A stretch of DNA of 49,961 bases from Bradyrhizobium neotropicale (lineage in GTDB: Bacteria; Pseudomonadota; Alphaproteobacteria; Rhizobiales; Xanthobacteraceae), in NCBI RefSeq assembly GCF_001641695.1, contig NZ_LSEF01000100.1:249750-299710 (forward strand), given 5' to 3'. The translations under genes were made by a program, and so were the position numbers. The notes under the pieces are model-generated. The model searched no databases, was not told the DNA's origin, and worked only from the letters and a program-made list of their open reading frames with translations. Positions within the stretch are counted from its first letter, which is position 1; each line of letters starts with the position of its first letter. Shown here one piece after another: positions 42,922 to 49,961 of this stretch.

Positions 42922-44091
42922 ATGACGGATCAGCAGAATTTCGGGACGATGCGGCCCGCTTCAGCCGATCCTGCAGCCGTTGCGCTGGCCAAGGCCCTCG
43001 GACAATGGCCAAAACCGCCCGCTCCCGGGCGTCTGAGCCCGAAAAAGACCTTCGATACGGCACGTGCGCCTTCGGTCGAGGCGCTCGCCAAGGGCCTGGG
43101 CCTGCGGCTCGGCGACCAGAACGAGCTGACGATCCGGCGCATCAAGCGCGGCAAGGGCTACTCCTTCGTCCGCCCGAACGGCGCGCATATCCGCGACGCC
43201 CGCACCATTCGCCGGCTGCACGCCATGGCGGTGCCGCCGGCCTATCGCGAGGTGCGCTACTCGGCCGACCCGAGCTCGCATCTTCAGGCGGTGGGACGCG
43301 ATGCCGCGGGCCGGCTGCAATATCGCTATCACGCCGACTGGGAAAAGGTCCGCGAGCACCGCAAGGCGCATCGCCTGGAAAAGCTCGTCGGCGCGTTGCC
43401 AAAAATCCGGCGCAAGGTCTCGATGTTCCTGTCGGGCGACGAGCCGACGCGCGAATTCGCGCTCTCGGCCGTGATCGAGCTGATCGCCCGCACCGCGATC
43501 CGTCCGGGCAATGAATCCTATGCCCGCCTCAACGGAACGCGCGGCGCCACCACGCTGCTCAAGTCCAACGTCACCCTGGAAGACGACAGTTTCGTCCTGA
43601 CCTTCAAGGCAAAGGGCGGCAAGGCGGTGCGGAAAGAATGCGACGCGGCCAAGCTGGTGCGCGCCGTCGGCATTTTGCGCGGCGTCCCGGGCAAGCGCAT
43701 GTTCCAGTACCGCGATGCCTACGGCATCGTGCGCGCGGTCAATACCACGCAGGTGAACGCGTTCCTGCGCGAGATCGCCGGCATCAAGATCTCGCTGAAG
43801 GACTTTCGCACGCTGATGGCATCGGCGGTGGTCGTGGAATCGCTGTCGCGGATCACGCCGGCGACCAGCCAGCGCGGTCGCAAGAAGCAGGTGCTGGAAG
43901 CGATCCGTGCCGCAGCCGATAAGCTTTCCAACACGCCGGCGATCTGCCGGCGGAGCTATGTGCACGACACCATCGTCACCGCCTTCGAGGACGGCATCCT
44001 CGAGCGGTTCGCCGCGACCATGAAAGGCCAGCGTTCGCAGGCCAGGCGCGAGCAGCTTCTGGCGCAGGTGGTGGCGACCGCAGCGGTGTAG
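42922..44091 (+). CDS. DNA topoisomerase IB
   Basis: A 389-residue poxvirus-type topoisomerase IB. The N-terminal domain has YSFVRPNGAHIRDARTIRRL and PPAYREVRYSADPSSHLQAV; the catalytic domain has ELIARTAIRPGNESYARLNG (first catalytic Arg region), TFKAKGGKAVRKECD (Lys hairpin) and the nucleophile Y346 in CRRSYVHDTIV. It relaxes supercoils by nicking one strand. The start at 42922 is ATG with a weak AAGG upstream; an in-frame ATG at 42832 is in the intergenic region. Family members are common in Rhizobiales, often linked to ligD-type genes elsewhere. Confidence 0.93.
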   Translation: MTDQQNFGTMRPASADPAAVALAKALGQWPKPPAPGRLSPKKTFDTARAPSVEALAKGLGLRLGDQNELTIRRIKRGKGYSFVRPNGAHIRDARTIRRLHAMAVPPAYREVRYSADPSSHLQAVGRDAAGRLQYRYHADWEKVREHRKAHRLEKLVGALPKIRRKVSMFLSGDEPTREFALSAVIELIARTAIRPGNESYARLNGTRGATTLLKSNVTLEDDSFVLTFKAKGGKAVRKECDAAKLVRAVGILRGVPGKRMFQYRDAYGIVRAVNTTQVNAFLREIAGIKISLKDFRTLMASAVVVESLSRITPATSQRGRKKQVLEAIRAAADKLSNTPAICRRSYVHDTIVTAFEDGILERFAATMKGQRSQARREQLLAQVVATAAV

Positions 44092-44106
44092 CGTCGTGCT
44101 GCCGTC

Positions 44107-44192
44107 GGGTGGGCAAAGGCGCGAAGCGCTGTGCCCACCATCCCGCTCCGAATCGAGGCACGAATGGCGGGCACGCTACGCTTTGCCCACCC
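44107..44192. repeat. GGGTGGGCAAAG...CTTTGCCCACCC inverted repeat
   Basis: GGGTGGGCAAAG (44107-44118) is the exact reverse complement of CTTTGCCCACCC (44181-44192). A nested GGCGCGAAGCGC core lies inside. It sits between convergent topoisomerase IB and SRPBCC genes. It resembles the TAGGGTGGGTT element at 48382, so both may belong to one repeat class. Confidence 0.75.
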
Positions 44193-44203
44193 TACGGTTG
44201 CAA

Positions 44204-44659
44204 CTACGACTTCGTTGACGCGCCCATGTCCGGACCAGGATCGCTGCCCGCAGCGGCGACCGTGAGCCGGCCCAGATAATGCGCCCAACCCTTGTTGTGG
44301 GCGGCCGCCTGTTCCGCGGACGGCAGGCCGCTATGGGTCATGCGCAAGAGCGTGCCGCCATCGCGCTCGATCAAATCGATTTCGACCAAACTCGAGCCGG
44401 GCGGCACTTCCTGGCCGCCCTCCCAGCCGAACGTGTAGGCCAGCCGATGCACCGGCACGACTTCGCGAAATGCCCCGCGGGCCACGCCGTCGCGCGGGCC
44501 GATGCCTTTGAGCAGGTAGACCCCACCCGGATGCGGTTCCATCGTCGCGTCGGATCCCATCCAGCTCAGGATTTTGTCGGGGTCGGTCAGGTAGGCGAAA
44601 ACGGTGGCACGCGGGGCCGCGATCTGGGTTTCGCGTCGCAGTATGAACGGCTCGGTCAT
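44204..44659 (-). CDS. SRPBCC / AHSA1-like protein
   Basis: A 151-residue START-like domain protein. Conserved AHSA1 segments are RRETQIAAPRATVFAYLTDP, MEPHPGGVYLLKG, LAYTFGWEGG and LLRMTHSGLPS. Such proteins bind hydrophobic ligands in a deep pocket or act as co-chaperones; the ligand is unknown. In many bacteria they pair with an ArsR regulator, which is absent here. The start at 44659 fits the domain; a longer frame to 44731 overlaps the cyclase leader and is rejected. It is divergent from the adenylate cyclase gene. Confidence 0.87.
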   Translation of the reverse strand: MTEPFILRRETQIAAPRATVFAYLTDPDKILSWMGSDATMEPHPGGVYLLKGIGPRDGVARGAFREVVPVHRLAYTFGWEGGQEVPPGSSLVEIDLIERDGGTLLRMTHSGLPSAEQAAAHNKGWAHYLGRLTVAAAGSDPGPDMGASTKS

Positions 44660-44724
44660 CGGCGATCTTCCCTGGGCTGACACTGGCACATGGCGGCGGC
44701 AAAGCGGCTCGTCAAGGATTGCCC

Positions 44725-45843
44725 GTGACAAAGATGCTCAGCCTTCGCCATCATCGGCCCATGCAACTCGCCCCCACCCTCGCCTGGCTCGTTGACGCCG
44801 CCTCGGATAGCCTAGGTGCCGACCGCCTGCTTGCGGAACTCGGCGCGCATCTGGTCGCCGACGGCGTGCCGCTCACAGCCGGCGCCCTGACGCTGGAGGT
44901 GCCGCATCCCCTGATCGCGCGACGAACCTGGTTGTGGCGCGCGAAGGGTGGCGAGGTTATCGAGGCGCTCGGCTTCGCACCGACCGGACTTGCACCCGAC
45001 CCGCCCGGCGATGCCGGTCGGCGCTGGCTTGCGGAACTGGCCTCCGGCGCGGTGCATGAGGATACGGTGGGCGAGGCGCAAAATGCGCCCCTGCTGGCGT
45101 GGGCCGGCGCGCGTCCGTTCGCGCCGCAGGAGGTCGATGCCCTGCGCCAGGCAGCGCGTTTTGCGGCGGCGCCGCTCGCAACGCTCGCCGCGCGCGCGAC
45201 ACTGACCGCGTCGCTGGAGGCCTATCTTGGCCGTCGCAGCGCGGCGCGGGTGCTGTCGGCGCCGCTGCGTCGCGACGTCGGCGAGACCATTCAGGCGGCG
45301 CTGCTCTATGCGGATTTGCGCGATTTCACCGCGCTCTCGGAAACCGCTTCTCCTGGTGTCGTCATCGCGTCGCTCGACGCCTGGTTCGACCGCATCGCCG
45401 GCGCGGTTCACGCCTTCGGCGGCGAGGTGCTGAAATTCATCGGCGACGGCATGCTCGCGATCTTTCCGGTGACGGGCGCAGCGCGCCGCGGCGCATGCGA
45501 TGCTGCGCTGAAGGCGGCATCCGCCACACGGGCCGGGATGGCGCATCTGAACGAAGAGCGGCGCAGCCAGAACCTGCCGCCGCTGTCGTTCGGTCTGGCC
45601 TTGCATCTCGGCGAGATGCTGTGGGGCAACATCGGCGCCGCCAATCGTCTTGATTTCACTGCGATCGGACCGGCGGTCAATCTGGTGAGCCGGCTCGAGG
45701 GATTGTGCAAGCCGCTTCGCGAGACCGTGCTGGTATCTGGCGCGCTCGCGGCGGAAACCGACCTCCCGCTGGTTCCGCTCGGCGAGCATCCGCTGCGCGG
45801 GATCGCATCGCCATGCAAGGTGTTCGCCCTGCCGGAGACGTGA
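44725..45843 (+). CDS. Class III adenylate cyclase
   Basis: A 372-residue soluble cyclase. The first 180 residues form a GAF-like variable domain (ADGVPLTAGALTLEVPHPLI, TWLWRAKGGEV). The catalytic domain at about 185-345 has all key residues: metal Asp in LLYADLRDFTALSE and FIGDGMLAIFP, Lys (EVLKFIGDG) and Asp (NRLDFTAIG) that select ATP, and Asn/Arg in PAVNLVSRLEG. It should make cyclic AMP. The GTG at 44725 has AAGGA six bases upstream; ATGs at 44734 and 44761 are alternatives. The N-terminal domain probably senses a small molecule. Confidence 0.87.
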   Translation: MTKMLSLRHHRPMQLAPTLAWLVDAASDSLGADRLLAELGAHLVADGVPLTAGALTLEVPHPLIARRTWLWRAKGGEVIEALGFAPTGLAPDPPGDAGRRWLAELASGAVHEDTVGEAQNAPLLAWAGARPFAPQEVDALRQAARFAAAPLATLAARATLTASLEAYLGRRSAARVLSAPLRRDVGETIQAALLYADLRDFTALSETASPGVVIASLDAWFDRIAGAVHAFGGEVLKFIGDGMLAIFPVTGAARRGACDAALKAASATRAGMAHLNEERRSQNLPPLSFGLALHLGEMLWGNIGAANRLDFTAIGPAVNLVSRLEGLCKPLRETVLVSGALAAETDLPLVPLGEHPLRGIASPCKVFALPET

Positions 45844-45962
45844 GCGCGTCTTCCGCGCCAACCCGTCCAAAAAATTTCTTCCGGATACCGATGAATTCCC
45901 GCCCCTCCGCCGGTCTTACCCGATGAGACCGGCCATTGCGGCCGGCGCCAGGGAGAGTTGAG

Positions 45963-46538
45963 ATGCGGAAGCTGATTACGGCCTTCAAGGTGTCCGTCGA
46001 CGGCAAGGTGGAGGCAGCGCAGGACATGGCCGACTGGGCCGAGGCCTGGTCGGACGATTACGGCCTGACGGATGAGATCGACGCCTGCGTGCTCGGGGGC
46101 AAAATGTATCCCGGCTATGAGCGGTACTGGACGGGGATCCAGACCGAGCCGGACAAGCCGGCCTGGATCACCGGCACTGCTCCGACGCCGGGCGAGCTCG
46201 CATGGGCCCGCTTCGCCGCAAAAACCCCGCATTACGTCCTCTCCACCACGGTGACGTCCGTGGCCTGGCCGAACACGCGCATCCTGCGCAAGCGCGACGA
46301 CATCGCTGCGCTCAAGCAAGAGGCCGGCAAGGACATCTATCTGATGGGTGGCGCGCAGATTGCCGCAAGCTTCATCGATGCCGGCCTCGTCGATGAGATC
46401 AGGCTGATCGTCTATCCGCTGATCGCAGGTCCAGGCAAAGGACTGTTCGCGCTGACCGAGCAGCGCCGCGAGCTGGAGCTTTGCAAGGTCCAGCAGCTTC
46501 CGGGCGGCAAGCTCGGCCTCACCTATGGTCTCGCGTGA
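45963..46538 (+). CDS. Dihydrofolate reductase-fold (RibD C-terminal) protein
   Basis: A 191-residue RibD_C / YyaP-type reductase. Conserved parts are RKLITAFKVSVDGKVEAAQD, CVLGGKMYPGYERYW, TPHYVLSTTVTSVAWPNTRI, KDIYLMGGAQIAASFIDAGL and VDEIRLIVYPLIAGPGKGLF. The fold binds NADPH, but members near ECF sigma genes have no proven substrate. The start at 45963 follows GGGAG. Its stop is 11 bases before the SDR start and the sigma gene follows, forming a three-gene operon. Confidence 0.88.
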   Translation: MRKLITAFKVSVDGKVEAAQDMADWAEAWSDDYGLTDEIDACVLGGKMYPGYERYWTGIQTEPDKPAWITGTAPTPGELAWARFAAKTPHYVLSTTVTSVAWPNTRILRKRDDIAALKQEAGKDIYLMGGAQIAASFIDAGLVDEIRLIVYPLIAGPGKGLFALTEQRRELELCKVQQLPGGKLGLTYGLA

Positions 46539-46549
46539 TGGAGGGCGCC

Positions 46550-47296
46550 ATGCATTCATTGGCAGGCAAGAGGGTGACGGTGATCGGCGCCAGCCGCGGC
46601 GTCGGACGGACAATCGCGGAAGTCGCGCACGATCAGGGCGCCCAGGTGCTCGCGGTGGCGCGGCAGGAGCGCATGCTCAGGCAGCTCGCCGAACAGGTCT
46701 CCGGCATCAGCATTCTTCCACTCGATGCAACGGACGAGGACGCACCGGCACGCGCGTTCGGCGTCCACAAGCCGGATGTCCTGGTTCTGTGCGCCGGAGC
46801 GCTTCCGCCGGCGGCGCCGTTCTACGAGCAGAACTGGCACGAGTTCGCGATCAACTGGGAGACCGATGTCAGAATCGCGTTTCACTTCTGCAAGGCGGCG
46901 CTGTGCTGGCCGCTCGCGCCTGGTACGTCGGTGATCGTCATCTCCTCCGGCGCGGCGCTCGCGGGCTCGCCGAATTCAGGCGGCTATGCCGGCGCAAAGC
47001 GCACGCAGCTCTTCATCGCGAATTACGCGCAGAAGGAATCCGATCGCCTCGGCCTCGGGCTGCATTTCTCTGCGCTCGCGCCGCGCATGATGCCCGACAC
47101 CGATCTCGGCAGGCATGCGGTTGCCGGCTATGCCCGCTATCTCGGCATCACCCCTGCGGACTTTATCGGTGGCATGGCCTCTGCGCCCGGACCGTCTCAT
47201 GTCGCAAACGGCGTCATCGAGCTCGTGACCCAGCCGGACCGTGCCAAGGGCAACGCGTTCATCGTGACCGGCAAGGGTCTCGAAGCTACGTCCTGA
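46550..47296 (+). CDS. Short-chain dehydrogenase/reductase (SDR)
   Basis: A 248-residue SDR. The NAD(P) motif is KRVTVIGASRGVGRTIAEVA, the structural NAG-like motif is VLVLCAGALPPAAPF, and the catalytic Ser and YxxxK are visible in VISSGAALAGSPNSGGYAGAK (kept within the motif SGGYAGAKRTQ). The substrate is unknown. The start at 46550 has GGAGGG just upstream; the ATG at 46538, which overlaps the previous stop as TGATG, is a close alternative. It belongs to the operon with the RibD-like gene and the ECF sigma factor. Confidence 0.88.
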   Translation: MHSLAGKRVTVIGASRGVGRTIAEVAHDQGAQVLAVARQERMLRQLAEQVSGISILPLDATDEDAPARAFGVHKPDVLVLCAGALPPAAPFYEQNWHEFAINWETDVRIAFHFCKAALCWPLAPGTSVIVISSGAALAGSPNSGGYAGAKRTQLFIANYAQKESDRLGLGLHFSALAPRMMPDTDLGRHAVAGYARYLGITPADFIGGMASAPGPSHVANGVIELVTQPDRAKGNAFIVTGKGLEATS

Positions 47297-47337
47297 AGCA
47301 GCGGGCCTTGAACAAAAGCGTTGGAGGTCTAATCTCA

Positions 47338-48384
47338 ATGACCATGACCGCGGCTGAGACATCGCAGCAAGTGCCGCTGCCGGAGCGCACGAGCGCGGCG
47401 TTCGAACGCCTCGCCGAACCGTTCCGGCGCGAGCTCAGGCTGCACTGCTATCGCATGCTGGGCTCGCTGCACGAGGCCGAGGATCTCGTGCAGGAAACCT
47501 ACCTTCGTGCCTGGCGCAGTTTCGACAGCTTTGAAGGCAGTGGAACGTTTCGATCCTGGCTCTACCGGATCGCGACCAATGCCTGCCTCAACGCGCTCGA
47601 AAGCCGCAAGATCGCGCAACGCGTGTTGCCGGATCGGCAAGGTCCGGCCGCCTCAGGGATGCCGGAGAGCGGTCCTGCGACCGAAATCGCGTGGCTCGAG
47701 CCCTATCCGGACTCGCAGCTCGACGGTATCGCCGACGATCGGCCAAATCCGGAAGCGCGCTATGTGTCGCGTGAGGCTGTCCAGCTTGCTTTCGTCGCGA
47801 CCATCCAGCAATTGCCGCCGCGCCAGCGTGCGGTGCTTCTGCTCTGCGACGTGCTCGGCTGGGCCGCGACCGAAGCGGCCACCTTGCTCGGCGGCTCCAC
47901 AGCTTCGATCAACAGCGCGTTGCAACGCGCGCGCGAGACGCTGGCGAAGCGGTATCCCGACGGCCGGCCGCAAGTCGCGGCGAGGCCGGATACCGCCCAG
48001 CAAGAACTTCTCAGCCGCTATCTCAGCGCCTGGGAAGGTCACGATCTCGATGGCTTCGTTGCGCTCTTGAAGGAGGATGCGACCTTCACCATGCCGCCGT
48101 GGCTGCAATGGTATGCGGGACGCGAGGCGATCCGTTCCTTCTTCGCGATTGCGTGGCAGAGCTGTCGCGGCATGCGTCTCGTTCCGACCGCTGCGAACGG
48201 CCAGCCGGCCTTCGCCGTCTATGCTCGCACCGAGGCCGACCCGCGCCTCGCCGCCAACGCGATCCACGTGCTCACGCTGGAGGGCGAGCGGATTTCGACG
48301 GTGACGATGTTCTTGGAGCCGCGGATGTTCGCCGAGTTCGGGCTGCCGCTGGTGTTGGAAGAGGATGGGACGCCGACGCCGTAG
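47338..48384 (+). CDS. ECF sigma factor with SnoaL-like C-terminal domain
   Basis: A 348-residue sigma factor. Region 2 covers about 25-95 (FRRELRLHCYRMLGSLHEAE, DLVQETYLRAWRSF, FRSWLYRIATNACLNAL). Region 4 is at about 150-205 (LPPRQRAVLLLCDVLGWA, GGSTASINSALQRARETLAK). The last 130 residues form a SnoaL/NTF2-like domain (LLSRYLSAWEGHDLDGFVAL). This layout is found in ECF groups without an anti-sigma partner, whose C-terminal domain itself controls activity. No anti-sigma gene is seen nearby. GGAGGT is 9 bases from the ATG. It is the last gene of the reductase/SDR operon. Confidence 0.9.
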   Translation: MTMTAAETSQQVPLPERTSAAFERLAEPFRRELRLHCYRMLGSLHEAEDLVQETYLRAWRSFDSFEGSGTFRSWLYRIATNACLNALESRKIAQRVLPDRQGPAASGMPESGPATEIAWLEPYPDSQLDGIADDRPNPEARYVSREAVQLAFVATIQQLPPRQRAVLLLCDVLGWAATEAATLLGGSTASINSALQRARETLAKRYPDGRPQVAARPDTAQQELLSRYLSAWEGHDLDGFVALLKEDATFTMPPWLQWYAGREAIRSFFAIAWQSCRGMRLVPTAANGQPAFAVYARTEADPRLAANAIHVLTLEGERISTVTMFLEPRMFAEFGLPLVLEEDGTPTP

Positions 48385-48495
48385 GGTGGGTTGGCCGACC
48401 ACAGATGCGGTCGTTCAACGAGCGAATGCGGAAGGCGTAACCCACCATCCCGCGGGTGAGAGGAGCGGTGGGTTACGCTGCGCTAACCCACCCTA
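48382..48495. repeat. TAGGGTGGGTT...AACCCACCCTA inverted-repeat element
   Basis: TAGGGTGGGTT (48382-48392) is the exact reverse complement of AACCCACCCTA (48485-48495). Inside, AACCCACCATCCC and GGTGGGTTACGCTGCG form further partial stems. The element includes the stop codon of the sigma gene (48382-48384), so the gene's 3' end was set by the repeat. It lies between convergent genes. Confidence 0.75.
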
Positions 48496-48509
48496 CCATT
48501 CGAGGCTGC

Positions 48510-48923
48510 TTATACCCCGCCCATCTTGCAGACGAGCTTCCACTCCTCGGAAGTCACCGGCTGCACCGACAGGCGCGAATATTTCACCAGCGCCATGTCG
48601 GCGAGCTTCTTCTCGGCCTTGACCGCGGCCATCGTCACCGGCGTCTGCAAGGGCTTGTCGGCCTTGATGTCGACGCAGACGAACTTGCCGGTCTTGTCGG
48701 TCGGATCGGGATAGGCCTCCTTGATGATCTCGGCGATGCCAACGATCTCCTTGCCCTCGTTGGAATGATAGAAGAATGCCTTGTCGCCCTTCTTCATGTT
48801 CACGAGATTCTGTCGCGCGGTGAAGTTGCGCACGCCGGTCCAGGCTTCACCCTTGGCGCCCTTGGCCACCTGCTGGTCCCAGGACCACACCGACGGTTCG
48901 GATTTCACCAGCCAGTACGCCAT
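48510..48923 (-). CDS. EVE-domain protein
   Basis: A 137-residue single-domain EVE protein, with AYWLVKSEPSVWSWDQQVAK, GVRNFTARQNLVNMKKGDKA and FFYHSNEGKEIVGIAEI. EVE domains are PUA-like and bind modified bases; family members read modified DNA or RNA. ATG at 48923 follows AGAGGA; an ATG two codons earlier overlaps the gpsA stop as ATGA. Transcription is probably coupled to gpsA. The function in this genome is not established. Confidence 0.93.
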   Translation of the reverse strand: MAYWLVKSEPSVWSWDQQVAKGAKGEAWTGVRNFTARQNLVNMKKGDKAFFYHSNEGKEIVGIAEIIKEAYPDPTDKTGKFVCVDIKADKPLQTPVTMAAVKAEKKLADMALVKYSRLSVQPVTSEEWKLVCKMGGV

Positions 48924-48925
48924 GT

Positions 48926-49906
48926 TCATTCCTCTGCCTTGAAGGGGCGCGTCAAAAGTCCCGATATCGCGGCGTCGATCGTGCTCCTGCCGCTCAGGAT
49001 CGCCGCGACGGCTTCTGATACCGGCATCTCGATGTTTTGCGAAGATGCGAGTTCGATCAGGACCGGTGCGGTGAACTCGCCCTCGGCGAGCTTGCCGGCA
49101 GGCGGCTGCTCGCCCCGTCCGAGCGCGAGGCCGAGCGCGAAATTGCGCGACTGCAGGCTCGAACAGGTCAGAATCAGATCGCCGAGGCCGGAAAGGCCAA
49201 CGAGCGTTTCGCTGCGCGCGCCGAGCGCGCGGCCGAAGCGGGCGAGCTCGGCGAAGCCGCGGGTCGTCAGCGCAGCCTGGGCGGAGGCGCCGAGCTTGCG
49301 CCCGACCGCGATGCCAACCGCGATCGCCAAGACGTTCTTGGCTGCGCCGCCGATCTCGACGCCGCGAACATCGGTCGAATGATAGGGCCGGAACGTCGGC
49401 GAGCCCAGCGCCTGAACCAGCGCGCTCGCCAAGGCCTCATCCTTCGCCGCCAGCGTCACCGCCGTCGGCAGGCCGCGCGCGACATCATCGGCGAAGCTCG
49501 GGCCCGACAGGATCGCCGGCTGCGCGTGCGGCGCCGCCTCCGCGATCACGTCGGTCATGAATTTGCGCGTGCCATGCTCGATGCCCTTGGCGCAGGCGAC
49601 GATGGGCGTCGGTTTCGTCAGATGTGCGGCCAGCATGTTGACTGCGCCGCGCAAGTGCTGCGCCGGGGTTGCGATCAGCAACATGTCGGCGCGGGCCGCC
49701 AGGGCCAGCTCGCTCGTGACGACGATCTCAGCAGCGACCTGCACGCCGGGCAGCCGCGGATTTTCGCGGGTCGACGCGATCCGTGCCGCGTGCTCGGCGT
49801 TGCGCGCGCACAGCGTCACGGCGCGCCCGGCGCGTGCCGCTACTGTCGCAAGCGCCGTGCCCCAGGCGCCCGCGCCGATCATCGCAACGGATTGGAATAC
49901 GGTCAT
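48926..49906 (-). CDS. gpsA: Glycerol-3-phosphate dehydrogenase [NAD(P)+]
   Basis: A 326-residue enzyme that reduces dihydroxyacetone phosphate to sn-glycerol 3-phosphate for phospholipid synthesis. The cofactor loop is G11-A-G-A-W-G in VAMIGAGAWGTALA; other conserved parts are IVACAKGIEHGT (catalytic Lys), AILSGPSFADDVARGLPTAV, GVEIGGAAKNVLAIAVGI and VGLSGLGDLILTCSS. The length is normal. Its TGA overlaps the upstream ATG option of the EVE gene, so the two form an operon. The start at 49906 gives a tight N-terminus before the Rossmann strand. Confidence 0.96.
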   Translation of the reverse strand: MTVFQSVAMIGAGAWGTALATVAARAGRAVTLCARNAEHAARIASTRENPRLPGVQVAAEIVVTSELALAARADMLLIATPAQHLRGAVNMLAAHLTKPTPIVACAKGIEHGTRKFMTDVIAEAAPHAQPAILSGPSFADDVARGLPTAVTLAAKDEALASALVQALGSPTFRPYHSTDVRGVEIGGAAKNVLAIAVGIAVGRKLGASAQAALTTRGFAELARFGRALGARSETLVGLSGLGDLILTCSSLQSRNFALGLALGRGEQPPAGKLAEGEFTAPVLIELASSQNIEMPVSEAVAAILSGRSTIDAAISGLLTRPFKAEE

Positions 49907-49923
49907 TGCGCGCTCTCTCCACT

Positions 49924-49949
49924 CCCTCTCCCCGCTTGCGGGGAGAGGG
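49924..49949. repeat. CCCTCTCCCCG hairpin repeat
   Basis: CCCTCTCCCCG (49924-49934) pairs perfectly with CGGGGAGAGGG (49939-49949) around CTTG. This short element is widespread in rhizobial intergenic DNA. It lies in the leader of gpsA or the 3' end of the next upstream gene, beyond the window. Confidence 0.7.
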
Positions 49950-49961
49950 TTGGGGTGAGGG

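Noticed and set aside
46525..47337. Long in-frame extension of the ECF sigma factor to 46525
   Set aside because: The extension runs through the SDR gene in another frame and is Arg-rich. ATG at 47338 has GGAGGT at good distance and begins the sigma domain.

Overview
The window reads as ordinary chromosomal DNA of a GC-rich alphaproteobacterium, most likely Bradyrhizobium or a close relative in the Nitrobacteraceae. The main reasons are the near-saturated GC third positions, two tandem glnK-amtB pairs, typical Rhizobiales palindromic intergenic repeats, an Irr-type iron control element, and neighbourhoods such as purH / heparinase-like / rsmB and EVE / gpsA. This assignment is an inference from gene content; no database was searched. 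There is no prophage, insertion sequence, CRISPR array or rRNA operon. One tRNA gene (Gly, GCC) is present.

Layout. 1-4.0 kb: the N-terminus of ftsK (cut by the window edge), a class I/II aminotransferase, a GFA-family zinc protein and an exported caspase-like protease with a cysteine-rich tail, all on the minus strand. 4.2-8.1 kb: two glnK-amtB pairs for ammonium transport and nitrogen signalling, the first with a candidate sigma-54 promoter. 8.3-13.8 kb: a GYF_2 membrane protein, acyl-CoA thioesterase tesB, a UbiH-type hydroxylase, a Trm112-like small protein, and a TetR regulator divergent from a small membrane protein, with two copies of an 18-bp palindrome between them. 14.0-18.7 kb: the most interesting block, all on the plus strand: a PepSY-like periplasmic protein, cytochrome b561, a coiled-coil outer-membrane porin, an exported FMN-binding protein, the FMN transferase ApbE, and a four-helix membrane protein with two histidine pairs. 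A near-consensus Irr/ICE box lies upstream. I read the block as an iron-regulated envelope electron-transfer system, possibly a ferric reductase or metal-acquisition module.

18.7-30.2 kb: a LON-domain protein, a thioredoxin-TPR chaperone, tRNA-Gly, an NAD epimerase, a PQQ-type sugar dehydrogenase followed by a diheme cytochrome c, panE, a DsbA-like isomerase, a MATE pump, a DUF2239 protein divergent from a GST across repeated TACCCGGGTR palindromes, and an MFS carrier. 30.3-42.5 kb: Tat-exported gamma-glutamyltransferase, a UMF1-type MFS protein, purH, a heparinase II/III-like protein, rsmB, an SdhAF4-like protein, a membrane-anchored nuclease, an L,D-transpeptidase and acetyl-CoA synthetase. 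42.9-49.9 kb: topoisomerase IB, an SRPBCC protein, a class III adenylate cyclase, an operon of RibD-like reductase, SDR and SnoaL-tailed ECF sigma factor, then gpsA and an EVE-domain protein in an overlapping pair.

Most genes are housekeeping and look intact. The regulatory DNA (two doublet palindromes, the ICE box, the sigma-54 site) and the flavin/heme cluster are where new biology is most likely. Start codons were chosen by ribosome-binding site and conserved N-termini, and several are TTG or GTG.
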